Shown here: piece after piece, positions 47,884 to 59,538 of the stretch | Numbering within the stretch: the stretch's first letter is position 1 | Layout: each line of letters opens with the position of its first letter | DNA from: Diplocarpon mali | Lineage: Eukaryota > Ascomycota > Leotiomycetes > Helotiales > Drepanopezizaceae | NCBI GenBank assembly: GCA_024741835.1 | Contig: JAENRP010000172.1 | Location: forward strand, 18,566-82,565 | Length of the DNA stretch: 64,000 nt | Direction of reading: 5' to 3' | Notes under the pieces: model-generated | What the model was told of the DNA's origin: nothing | The model's database searches: none | What the model saw: only the letters and a program-made list of their open reading frames with translations | Made by a program: the position numbers and the translations under genes

Positions 47884-50800
47884 TATTCGAGGCCCTGCAT
47901 ATGAACGAATCTTGCGACTTTGCTGCGGTTGAAGATCTGCCGAAATCGAGGATAATGAATTGACGTAGCTGTCGAAGGGGGCGAATACCGTATATCGATT
48001 CGCGCAAGAGCCCACTTGCTGGAGCTTTCTAGTTGTCGGCAATTCAGGTTTGAAGTATGCGTACGCCACTGATACCGCATTAACAAAAGAGCTGATGAGT
48101 CGTCGGGTAGGTCGTGCGATCCATTGGGAGAGACGTTCGAGAGGGAGGTCCGTTGATATTCGCGAGGTGGGACGCTAGAGCTTATCGGGATAAGCTTGAG
48201 GCGTCGGCACATCAGAATTCCTCTGGCCATGGTCAAGGGAAGCAGTTCCTCTGAAGCTTCATGATCCATGAATATATCATTCTTCGCCTTCGTCTTTGTC
48301 GAAACCACTCGCTAATTGGTAATTTCTAGGTAAGCCTGGTCGATGTTGGATAATTTGAGTATTCACGGTTCCTCACAGCCCAGAATTCCTAGATCCGAGG
48401 TCACAACCCATGCTCCCGCTCTCGCAAATTCAAGATTTCAAACCTCCAATTTTTACCTTTGTATGCATGAACATCTACAAATCGCAAATATGCTGATAGG
48501 ATTGACGTGTTAAAATGGTTCTTGTACGATTCAGTCCTGCCTCTTTGAAACGTTGGCCAGTGGGCAGTGTCTATCTGGCCAATGTACGTGGAATTGCATC
48601 TTTTTCGTTGATCACCGTGTTTATCAGATCAAGATCAGATTGTGTTTGGACCATGTCATGTGGAGCTATTTCAGGCACAAAAACTCCTCCGGGAGCCGTA
48701 GTGTGGTGTCATGCAGCATGAGGCTTGTACCCGGAGCTTTCTTTCGTCTCGCAACCCCACTCCTCGTCCTTCCTTCATCAGCAGCATCAGCAGCATCTGG
48801 GACATCAGTGTTGATATCTATGCCCCTCTAGCAAAACACCACTGTGACATGGAATTCGCCCTCAGTAACCTCCACTATGTGGCCAGCATCTTCATGAAAA
48901 GTTCTGGGGAAAATTCTGCTTGCTTCGTTGTTTGCTTCTCATTGTGAGAGCCATGATCAGGGCCTGAGACAGTTAATTATCACAAGTGCACTCGACGCAG
49001 AAAGCTTGCGCTTGATATGCACATCCTCAATGGATCTCTATCTGTCTCCCTAGAAGTCATGGGGGCTAGGTGTACCACGTCTGTGGGCTATCTTCATTTC
49101 AAGAGGGCTGCTCTGGGGAACGTCAAATTAAGCTCTCCATACCTCCTTTCCTTTGTCCGGATGTGTTTCTGCAGGACATCGGTTCGCTCCGAGCGGGTCA
49201 ACGCATCAGGGGCAGGATTTTGAAGATGAACCAACCAGTTGGACGCATTGTCGCTTACTGGTATCTTCTGGCCACTGGAGGTTGGCCTTTGTTTATGACC
49301 TCACATTCTTTGATAAGATCCAACGACATCGAGGCAAGGCATGGACATGTAACACCTGCAGCTCTTTTCTTTGCACATGTGTCTATCTTCCAATTTTCAT
49401 GAGAAGGATCATGGGGCCGTGTCGTCGATTTCGGCGCCACAGGTTTTGCATCTGTTGCAGTGTTTGGAAGTATTCTGCAGCGGGATATCCAAGCCCAGAG
49501 CATTTCCTTTCCATACATACTTGTTGTGTTTCTACGCCATGTTGCCGATGGAGAAGTATATGTACGCACGCTCGGGAGAAATTTAGTGTCATTTTGGCTT
49601 TAAGGTAATACACACTGGATCATCAGGTGTGCAAAAATTTGTTGGCTGATACTCTTATTACGAGTGCTGCTCTCACCACACACCTGCTTGTACAGACTGC
49701 GTATGAAAGATATCCATGTCTTTAATAGTCCAAACACGATCTTTTAATTCTAAGAGATTATATTCATGCTAAGTAGCATTTGCTTCTCTTTGTTCACTTG
49801 TTTTCATTGTTTAGAGCAGAAGGCCACCACAGCTCTTCTCGAGATAAGGTTCTGATAAGGCATGCCAAGAAAAACATTCCGCTACTCAAGTAGCTACTGT
49901 TTGTGAAACCAAATAAGCTCCACGAACTCCTATCATTAGCATTTCATGTCCCATTTATGATCCATGGCGGAATGCTGAAAGTGCCAGCGATGGTTTGCTA
50001 GTCTCCATTAATCTAAAGATATTAGGTAGAATCATCAGTATGATAGCTCACGCCGCTCACGTCACTGTCTCCTGCGCCAGCTCATCAAATTACAGAGCAT
50101 GATGTTGACATACGAAACCCTCCACGCTAACAAGGAGCTTGGATTTGCTTAGGAACAAAGTAAATCTGAAATATTTGCTTTTCTTTTACGTTATACGATA
50201 CTTAGACCGTCTGGAATAGCGAACGGATTGAGCTTAATTCCAACAAGACGTTTGAAATATTTTAAGAGTCGATTTAACACGCTTGCTGTGGGCTTAATAG
50301 TGTGGGACATTGTTGTCACAACATAGGGTAGGAACCGATGGTCTCAAGGAGCTTGGGATTAGGCTTGCTGACTTGCCGGGCGTACGGTTTGGAATTGAAT
50401 AGAGAACTTGGAGATAAGATAAAATCCCAAGCAACGTTGTTATCCACTCCCAGCTTGAAGACCTGATACTAGCGGGCTTTGCAGAAGTATCTGCACCGCG
50501 ATGAGCTTGAGGAAGTCGTAGGATCAAAGATCTACCTATAGGAAATTTCGCTGAAGATCGGCTTGTGCGCGTTGGCATGGCTATCGAAAGCTTCTGTACC
50601 TGGAGGCGTTCATCGTGCAATGAGGAAGGAAAGTTCTTTCCTAAGATTAGGGAACTCAATGGAGCACAAGAGATGCGGTACTACTTTTCCTAGCCACTAG
50701 TATTTTTATAATGCCTGATTTCTACCATATCATAAAGAAAGACAATATAAGATTCCAGGCCAGTTTGATAAAGCCTTTTATACAGACAGGGCTTGGCGGG

Positions 50801-53325
50801 AAAATATTACAAGGCCTTTTCCGTACTTAAATCTGTAGTATCAAGAAACGTCTTGGTACCCGATGAACTGTGATAGTCCAATGATCGAATTTCTCTGGGA
50901 ATGCTACGTCGTTGAAGTATTCTTGACCTGTGATGTTCCAATACTGATATCAGAAACCTCTCGGTCACAACGAAGGAAGTATCTCTCCACGGTTAAGGAG
51001 CGTTACTTTAGACATTGTCGTGTTTTGATTTGGAACATTGCCAGGGTGATGCTGTGTAAGTTCGCTTTCTTGGCTGTGCTGAAAGCTGATGCGGTTCCGA
51101 TAGATAATAGTGACCTCGCAGCCTTGGCCTTGTTCTCTGACCAGCTTCTCCCAACTTAGGAAATATGCCTTTGCGATCAATCTTTCCCGGGCCTGAGAAG
51201 ACAGCCGGTCAATGTATAGTGTAGCTGACGGCAATCAAGGGTATCAGGGTCCGTTTCGCTGTTGCTGAGAATATATTCCATCTTGAGCTGATGCTGTAAA
51301 GAAATTTGAAGGAATTCCAGGAATGGTAATGATGGGTCGGTGGCCATTCTTACTTTTTGCGTAGGATGAAAAGGAGATCTCGTCGAGCCCTGTGCTGCAA
51401 GAAAACACCCTCGTACGTTGTGTTCGTTGTCCGCCTGCATTTTGATCTCTTGGTGTTCTTGGCTGCAGATCACAGCGGCTTTGCCCGCATTTGGTGATAT
51501 ACACAAGCTTTTTACAGCATCTGTTATTGTTAACGATCTCAACATGGTCAATCATTGGTCACGGCTCCTGTGATTGGCGGTCTCGAGCTTGGAATTAGCA
51601 TCAGCAAAACGGCATATTCTCATGACATGGCTCTCGAGGGTGAACGCTCTACTACCGAGGAGAATTGACGGTAGAGAGACTACTCAGGTGGAACAGAGCA
51701 TGATTACCGAGTGAGGTCGAGGGCATGGTGATATCGCCAAGAACGAGGCTAAAAATTGCGGTCGGAATCGAACAAATGCCTCACTTCTCGTCTTCGTCGA
51801 GCCCGGCTGTCATGGTCATAGTCTCATGATATCTCTTCCATTCTCACAGGCCACTTGCATATTCATGGCACCTCGGTACTGGTAGATGGTCACCGTTTTG
51901 ATGTCGAGAAACCCCAGATTTGCCAAGTCAAAGCGGCGGGGGCTAGGTGCTGGGGGCGCTGATGGTACTACCATCCCGCACTCTGCAGCACAGCAGCCAA
52001 GAACTGAGTTTATCGGGAAGCGCAAGTGGCATGGTTAAAGTGGCGATAACTTCAATCGTCACCTATAGGAGCTAGTACGAGGTACCAAGAAATCCGAGAT
52101 AGATATGAGGAGCATTTCGACCTATGGCTGTTGGATCGGGACCGGCGTATCTTTCTTCTCTCGAGGCACTTTGATTGCACTTGCACATGCTTAGGTGTCT
52201 GAATAGACCTGTGAGGTATGTTAGATCTCAACCTTTCAGAAGATATAGCGGTTGGAGCCCAGCGAAGTCGGATCAGTGATGCGTGGAACGAAATAACAAA
52301 ATGCCGCTGCCAGTCACGCCGCCTTGGGCTTGTCTTGCCCAAGAAATTGCACAATTGCAAAGTGGCAGGTGTAGGATATGTTTTATCTTGCCTGTATTAT
52401 GGTAGGAAGTACGGAGCCGTCCTGATCTTACTTGGCACATGAAGGATCAAGATCTTTTTTGTCAAGCTGAGTTTGTGTATCCTTCATCTCAGGCACTTGC
52501 CGACAGCTTACACCTACCATACCTACGAACCCTGGGATACAGACCGGACTTGATTGACTGGAACTATCAAAACCGCGAGTAACAGAGAGAGATCCCTTGA
52601 TGATGGCTTCAAACCTTTCGCCGCGGCTATGTCCTATGCCGTATGTCGTACTGCACCCGGATTGACCAGTACCGTGGGTAATAGAAGGCCCTGCGACCGG
52701 GGGACTCGCTGCTATAAGAGAGCTGCTGCACATGCTCCGGTGCCACAGGAGTTGTAGCTAGGAGCAGGCGTGGCTCACCTTTATCATCCATTGTCACCTA
52801 CCTACCTACATGCCCATTGACCGAAGCTGCTTCTGATGGGCCTGTCGGGTTGGTGACGAAACATCGTTTTCGTGTCCAAGCTAACACGAGGCTATCATAG
52901 ACTAAGCATGTCGAAAAAGTGTCAGTTCGACATTGCCTTCCAAGTCGTGATAATATACCTACGTATTCCTTAGGTACCTAGAGCTACCTTACCTTCCGAT
53001 TACCTTAGGTAAGTAACTCCTAGATCTGCTGCCCCTTCCTCTAGCTTAAGAGGAACTAAGCTCGCTCCTTCCCGGAGCCATCTTCCCACTAGCGCGAGCC
53101 AGCTCAAATACTTCTACCCTTCCCCACGATCGAATCCCACCTCCGACCTTCACATCGACAACCTCTTTCCCTCGTGCTAGCCATAGCACTCAATCGCGTC
53201 GAGTTCCCGCGACACATTCCTATTTCTTTCGATCCCTATAGCAGCTGCTTTCCTAGGAACTTCGGGCTTTGCAGGTTGCATTCCTCATATTCCTTTTCCG
53301 AGCTTGACGTTCTCTTCTCGCGACC
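47884..53325. other. 5.4-kb gene desert upstream of PMA1
   Basis: No reading frame here resembles a known family, and I could not assemble a spliced gene. The right end (about 53040-53325) is rich in C and T runs just upstream of PMA1, typical of strongly expressed fungal promoters. Repeated cctacctacctac and taggtacctag motifs occur at about 52797-52815 and 52965-53015. No transposon ends, tRNA or rRNA were seen. Confidence 0.55.
53040..53325 (+). promoter_or_regulatory. PMA1 promoter/5' leader, pyrimidine-rich
   Basis: CT-rich stretches such as cttctacccttccccacg and acctctttccctcgtgc precede the ATG. Pyrimidine tracts of this kind are usual in strong fungal promoters. The ATG context is gcgaccATGG. 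The transcription start is not determined. Confidence 0.5.
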
Positions 53326-56300
53326 ATGGCGGACCTCAACAGTGCAAAAAAAACCCCATCTGATAACCCCAAGCACTTGAATACAACCATCGAGTCGGGC
53401 ATCTTCAATGAAAAGACCTCGCACCACGACAATTCTATTCCTGCCAAGAAGCCTCTCAAGGATGATGAAGAAGATGAGGACATGGACGCTTTGATCGACG
53501 AGCTCGAATCTGAAGATGGCCATGCCGAAGATGAGGAGGAAGAGGACGAGGCTACTCCTGCCGGTGGACGCGTCATTCCTGAGGACCAGCTTCAGACAGA
53601 TACTCGCATTGGTCTGACTGAGGCTGAGGTCATCGCCCGCCGCAAGAAGTATGGCTATAACCAAATGAAGGAAGAGAAGGAGAACCTGATCCTTAAGTTT
53701 TTGGGTTACTTCATTGGTCCTATCCAATTCGTTATGGAGGTTCGTCATGCGTCTTCTGCTGCTTGCATGTTTGCGTTTTCTGTTACAGTGTCACCTGTTG
53801 GCTGTCACCCCATGTCTTTTCGGGCCCACAATCGTGTGTGCCGGCTGCAGGGCGTCAAATAACGCTCAACTTGTACTGCAGAATCCATGCTGACAACAGT
53901 GCTTGTGATAGGCTGCTGCCGTACTTGCTGCAGGTCTCCAGGACTGGGTCGACTTCGGTGTCATTTGTGCTCTACTCTTGCTTAACGCAGCTGTTGGATT
54001 CATCCAAGAATTCCAAGCTGGCTCAATTGTCGATGAATTGAAGAAGACTTTAGCTTTGAAGGCAGTTGTTCTCCGCGATGGTATCCTCCGTGAAATTGAG
54101 GCTCCAGAAGTTGTTCCTGGTGACATACTTCAGATTGAAGAGGCAAGTAGTGAACCCAATTATTCCCAAAACACATCCTGCGATAATGTACTAACAAGGC
54201 TTTTCTTTCAGGGTACTATCATTCCAGCAGATGGCCGTATTGTTACCAATGACGCGTTCCTCCAAGTCGACCAGTCTGCCATTACCGGTGAATCTCTTGC
54301 AGTCGATAAGCACAAGGGCGATCAATGCTATGCTTCTTCTGGTGTCAAGCGCGGTGAGGCGTTCCTTATCATCACAGCCACTGGCGACAATACATTCGTT
54401 GGACGTGCCGCTGCCCTTGTTAACCAAGCTTCGGGCACAACTGGCCACTTTACTGAGGTCTTGAATGGTATCGGCACGGTTCTTCTGATCTTGGTCATCT
54501 TCACCAATTTGGTCGTTTGGATTTCATCATTCTATCGTTCTAACCCAATCGTCTTGATTCTTGAGTACACTCTTGCAATTACTATTATCGGTGTCCCTGT
54601 CGGTCTTCCCGCTGTCGTGACAACAACTATGGCTGTCGGTGCTGCATATCTCGCCAAGAAGAAGGCCATCGTCCAAAAGCTGTCTGCCATTGAATCCCTG
54701 GCTGGTGTTGAGATTCTATGTTCTGACAAGACTGGTACCTTGACCAAGAATAAGCTTTCTCTTGCCGAACCATTCACTGTTCCAGGTGTCGATGCCGACG
54801 ACCTTATGCTAACCGCATGTCTCGCTGCTTCCCGCAAGAAGAAAGGTATTGATGCCATTGACAAGGCTTTCCTGAAGGCTCTCAGATACTACCCACGTGC
54901 CAAGGCTGTTCTGTCCAAGTACAAGGTCATTGAATTTCACCCCTTCGACCCAGTTTCAAAGAAGGTCCAGGCAATTGTGGAATCGCCCCAGGGTGAGAGA
55001 ATCATCTGTGTCAAGGGTGCACCGCTTTTTGTTTTGAAGACTGTCGAGGAAGACCATCCTATTCCGGAAATCATTGACCAAGCCTACAAGAACAGAGTTG
55101 CTGAATTCGCTACCCGTGGTTTCCGTTCTCTTGGTGTTGCACGCAAGCGTGGCGAAGGGCAGTGGGAGATTCTTGGTATCATGCCCTGTTCTGACCCCCC
55201 TCGTCACGATACTGCCCGCACTATCAACGAAGCTAAGACTCTTGGACTTTCAATCAAGATGCTGACAGGAGATGCTGTCGGTATCGCTCGTGAGACCTCT
55301 CGTCAACTCGGTCTGGGAACTAACGTCTACAACGCGGAGCGCTTGGGCTTGGGCGGAGGAGGAGATATGCCAGGTTCAGAAGTCTATGATTTCGTCGAGG
55401 CTGCCGATGGATTTGCTGAGGTCTTCCCACAACACAAGTACAATGTTGTAGAGATTCTCCAACAGCGTGGCTATCTTGTTGCTATGACTGGAGATGGTGT
55501 CAACGATGCCCCGTCTCTTAAAAAGGCTGATACTGGTATTGCTGTTGAGGGGGCTTCTGATGCCGCTCGTTCTGCGGCCGACATTGTCTTCTTGGCTCCT
55601 GGTCTCGGCGCTATAATCGATGCCCTCAAGACTTCCCGCCAGATCTTCCACCGCATGTACGCCTACGTTGTCTACCGTATCGCCTTATCCATCCACTTGG
55701 AGATTTTCCTTGGTCTCTGGATCGCCATCTTGAACAGATCTCTCAATATTGAGCTGGTTGTCTTCATTGCCATTTTCGCCGACGTTGCTACTTTGGCTAT
55801 TGCCTATGACAATGCTCCATTTTCCAAGACTCCAGTCAAATGGAATTTGCCCAAGCTGTGGGGTATGTCGGTTCTTCTCGGAATCGTACTTGCTGTTGGT
55901 ACGTGGATCACCCTCACTACCATGATTGCCCGTGGAGAGAATGGCGGTATTGTTCAGAACTTTGGTAACATCGATGGCGTCGTCTTCCTCGAAATCTCTC
56001 TCACCGAGAATTGGCTGATTTTCATTACTCGTGCCAATGGTCCGTTCTGGTCTTCCCTCCCATCGTGGCAACTGGCTGGCGCAATTCTCATTGTTGATAT
56101 TCTCGCAACCATCTTCACCCTCTTCGGCTGGTTCCTTCATAGCCATACCTCTATTGTTGCCGTTGTCCGTATCTGGATTTTCTCTTTCGGAGTCTTCTGT
56201 ATCATGGGAGGTGTATATTATCTCCTCCAGGACAGCTCTGGTTTTGACAACATCATGCACGGAAAGTCGCCAAAGAAAAACCAGAAGCAACGAAATCTTG

Positions 56301-56405
56301 AAGATTTTGGTAAGATCTTCCATAATATTCCCCTGGGTTTTGCTAACTGCGTTGATAGTCGTCTCGCTTCAACGTGTGTCAACACAACACGAGAAATCAG
56401 CCTAG
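53326..56405 (+). CDS. PMA1: Plasma-membrane H+-ATPase PMA1 (P3A-type)
   Basis: Electrogenic proton pump of the plasma membrane. Exons 53326-53739, 53912-54142, 54212-56309 and 56359-56405 encode 929 aa. The N-terminus carries an acidic stretch ([20 protein letters not shown]). M1/M2 include [20 protein letters not shown] across intron 1. TGES is at about 240-243, the phosphorylated Asp at about 387 in [11 protein letters not shown], and [10 protein letters not shown] and [10 protein letters not shown] follow. The regulatory tail spans the last intron as [19 protein letters not shown]. Intron 2 (54143-54211) has a GCAAGT donor; it is 69 nt, in frame and stop-free, and interrupts [16 protein letters not shown] in the actuator domain. 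Reading past the last donor gives a false tail up to 56458. All catalytic motifs are intact. Call is firm. Confidence 0.97.
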
Positions 56406-57249
56406 ACATCACGTCACAAGCGCACACGCATCGCATTTTGACGATAGCCCCCTGGTGATTGGTATTCTTCGATTGCGTTTACATTGCCACTGCGCGTCTT
56501 GCACCGCACAGTCGCTAGGATAGGGTTTGGCCGTGAAAGTTGTTACTTCTCTATCGTAAGACTTATGTTCGCATTATCCTAGATTGAGGTGGACAGAGAC
56601 AGACTCTGGGTTGTCAATTTTGTCTTGTTTGCTTTCTTCAGCTCATACCCACAGCCGTACATGTTTCCTTGATAGCCCAATAAAAGTAAAGTTTGAACAG
56701 CCTCTTTTCGTCGGCTGTGAGATCAATATAACAAGCAAAGCTGAAACTGATGAGATGTCGTTGAATTTGGAGTTGGTTTTAGTAAGCAGCTCCGCATTCC
56801 CGGGTCCCGCCAAGGCTTCTTTCCTGAATTGGCCCGGCGAGGATTGAAAGAACATCAAGCTTCCCATGCATTCGCGATCGATACATGACCGCTCAGGAGG
56901 AGCTCAGATAGAGCCTCGGGAGAGCATGAAGAGTTATGATCCGTGTCCGTGCCGGAGCAAGGCAGTCAACGGATCAGTGGGGGCAAGAGCTCGGAACAGG
57001 GTACGGGGTGGCATTTAGCTTTTACTTGCTCTTTACTATTTATTGTTTTCTGCTCATCGTTTCATAATCGTTTGTGAACATGCCTCTGGAGCGCGCCTTG
57101 GTGGAGGCGCGCCTCATCTTATGGGACTTCCCGCTGGGCTCTCCCCATTCGACTCCCACTCTTTCTAGCCCTCCCTTCCTCATCTCATTGGCTGCCTGTC
57201 GAGGAGAAGACCGCAGCAGCCGGCCCACAGCCAAGCAAAGATAAAGGGT
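56406..57249. other. Convergent intergenic region PMA1 / acyl-CoA synthetase
   Basis: About 840 bp of 3' flanking DNA shared by two converging genes. No coding potential that I can support. Confidence 0.5.
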
Positions 57250-59538
57250 TTACAGCCTGGCTTTCGGGACTTCCTCCGCCAGAGCCTCGGCGTACATCTG
57301 GTCGATCTCGGGGCGGAATTTCTTGGCGGACTGCGGGCGTTTGAGTTTGAGGCTACGGCGGAAGAGTTAGCGAAATTCATTTTCCTTTCTTCTTCTTCTT
57401 CTTCTTCTTCTTCTTCTTCTCGTTGACAGGTTGCGACGTGGCCGGTGGAAGCAGGGACGGCACTTACGTAGGAGTCAAGAGCTCGTTCTCAGTGGTAAAC
57501 GGCTCGATCTCCAGATGCACCTTGCGGACCCTCTCCCAGGCATTGAAGTTATTATTCTTCCCGATACGATCCAGCTCCTTGACCACCGCACGCTTGACCT
57601 TGCTGTCTTTCGCCGCGGCCTTGACAGCCTCCACATCGTCCGCCTTGACGGTCTTCCTCAGCACCGCGCTCGCGAACGGCGCAAAGTTCCCGGGATCGAT
57701 GCCGAGCACCGACACGAGGAAGGCCTGCGTCGAGTCGCCGTGGACGTACGCTTGCGCGATGATGGGCGTATTGGCCAGGTACACATTCTCAATGCGTTCC
57801 GGCGAGATGTACTCGCCCTGCGCCAGCTTGAGCACGTTCTTCACTCGATCGACGATCTTGACTCGCCCCATCGAGTCGATCTCCGCGATGTCGCCCGTGC
57901 GGAACCAGCCATCATCGAGGATGGCCTTGGCCGTCTCGGCCTCGTTCTTGAAGTACTCGCGGAAGCGCGCGTTGCCACGGAGCAGAAGCTCGCCACGCGG
58001 GTTTGGCGTGTCGGTTACGAGGTAGTCCATGTCGGGGACCGACTGCAGACAGCCTTCCATGCCGACGGCAAAGGCGCCGCAGTTGCCCGCGGAGAAGTCA
58101 CCTTCGAGCTGCGCGAGGCCGACAGCATAGGACTCCGTCAGGCCGTACCCCTGGATAAAGTCGTTACCGAAAGCGGCGCGTAGGAACTGCTGCAGCGTGG
58201 GATCGATGGGGGCGCTCCCACTCACCATGCCACGGCAACGCTGGAAGCCGAAGTTGGCCGCGACTTTGGGTGTGAAGACCCGATCCCAGAAGAAGTGCTT
58301 GTTAGTCGCTTGGCCCGGAGGAAGTTTCATGGATGCGAGTTTCGTGGCGATTACGTGGCGGCCCATGGCGCCCCTGAGGCCGGGCGCGTCGAGTGTGGCG
58401 GCTCGGAGGGCGGAGCCGAATCGGTTGTACAGGCGGGGGACCGAGTTGAAGCCCGTCGGGCGCAGGATTTTCATATCCTCGACCAGCCCGAGAATATCAC
58501 CGCGGAAATACCCGATAGCAGCACCAGCGGACAGAGCGCCGTGCTCGGCTACTCGTTGGTAGATGTGCGCTAGAGGTAGATATGAAATCAACACGTCGGA
58601 CGACACCGTGTCGCTGGTAACGCGGGCAATTGCAGTTGCGGCCGCGGCATTCGCATGTGTCAGCACCACCCCCTTGGGATTGCCGGTTGTTCCCGAGGTG
58701 TAGTTGATGGTGATGATATCGTCTGGCCGCGGGGCTCTCATGGGGAGACCCGACTTGGCTCCCCGAGCCTCAACATCTCCAATGTAATGAATCGAGATGC
58801 CCACATCCGATGCAAGGGCATTCAAAAGCGCGGCCTTGGAGTTCCCAGGCTGCTCTCCTGCATCCAGCGGGTCCAAACATATTATGATCTTCAGAGAGGG
58901 TATCCGAGGGGCTAGCTTCAACAGCGTAGGGATGTGTGGGAGGCTAGTTATGACACACTGAAGCGCTGCGTGGTTGATTATGTACTCAGTCGTCTCCGGG
59001 CCGAGAGTTTCGTAGATGGAGACTGTGAAGAGGGATTGAGACTGACAGCCCAAATCTGCACCGATCAGCCATGCTCATTCGGAGGNGGGGGGGGGGGGGC
59101 GAGGCTACCAGAAATCTGCCACTCCGGACGGTTCTGACACCACAATCCAACCCCGTACTTCTCCTCGGCTACCCCAGCCAGCTTATGCAGCTCTACTACC
59201 CCAGCACCGAAGTTCTTCCTCCGGACAGCCGTCTCCGCATACGTGATCCACTCGAACTTCTCCGCGTGGGTCTTCTTCACCGGATCATACGGACGGTGTC
59301 CCAAACACCGGGCATTCGGGCGCCTCTTCACGGACGCCTCGAACATCTCGTGCGCGGTCCCCGCACTCGGGTCGAGCGATGCGAGCAGCGGGCCGTCGAC
59401 GAACCGCCAATGTCGGTATACTGCGGTCCGGCCTTCCACCTGGCTGCCCGGGATGGGGAGCGAGTACGGCGTCCCGGGCGGGGGGGGGACGCGCAGCGCC
59501 TTCACGAGAGCGTCCGAATCCTGCGAGAGGGGCGCCAT
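57250..59538 (-). CDS. Peroxisomal-type long-chain acyl-CoA synthetase
   Basis: Activates fatty acids to acyl-CoA with ATP. Exons 59538-59109, 59055-57468 and 57352-57250 encode 706 aa. The N-terminus has GTPYSLPIPGSQVEGRTAVY and YRHWRF, standard for fungal long-chain synthetases. Motifs are INYTSGTTGNPKG (P-loop), SYLPLAHIYQR, GYGLTES, and DGWFRTGDIAEIDSMGRVKI. The last exon supplies LKLKRPQSAKKFR with the catalytic Lys region, and the protein ends VPKARL; ARL fits the PTS1 consensus, so peroxisomal import is likely (Faa2-like). Intron 1 (59056-59108) contains the poly-G/N low-quality spot, and intron 2 (57353-57467) contains a TTC microsatellite. The start at 59538 gives gcgccATGG. Family call firm; Faa2 orthology not separable from other types by eye. 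Confidence 0.93.
57386..57420. repeat. (TTC)n microsatellite inside an intron
   Basis: About 12 uninterrupted TTC units within the second intron of the acyl-CoA synthetase gene. On the coding strand this is a GAA run, so it is not a polypyrimidine tract for that gene. Confidence 0.9.
59086..59099. other. Poly-G run with an N
   Basis: One N followed by 13 Gs within intron 1 of the acyl-CoA synthetase gene; probably a homopolymer sequencing problem. Confidence 0.85.

Noticed and set aside
53740..53911. Short frame crossing PMA1 intron 1
   Set aside because: The 172-nt stretch interrupts the conserved [11 protein letters not shown] join and contains stops in the PMA1 frame; it is an intron.
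56406..56458. PMA1 C-terminus ending at 56458
   Set aside because: It results from not splicing 56310-56358; the spliced tail [15 protein letters not shown] matches the family and stops at 56405.
57423..58183. Plus-strand frames over the acyl-CoA synthetase gene
   Set aside because: They are GC-driven shadows of a gene with intact AMP-binding motifs on the other strand.
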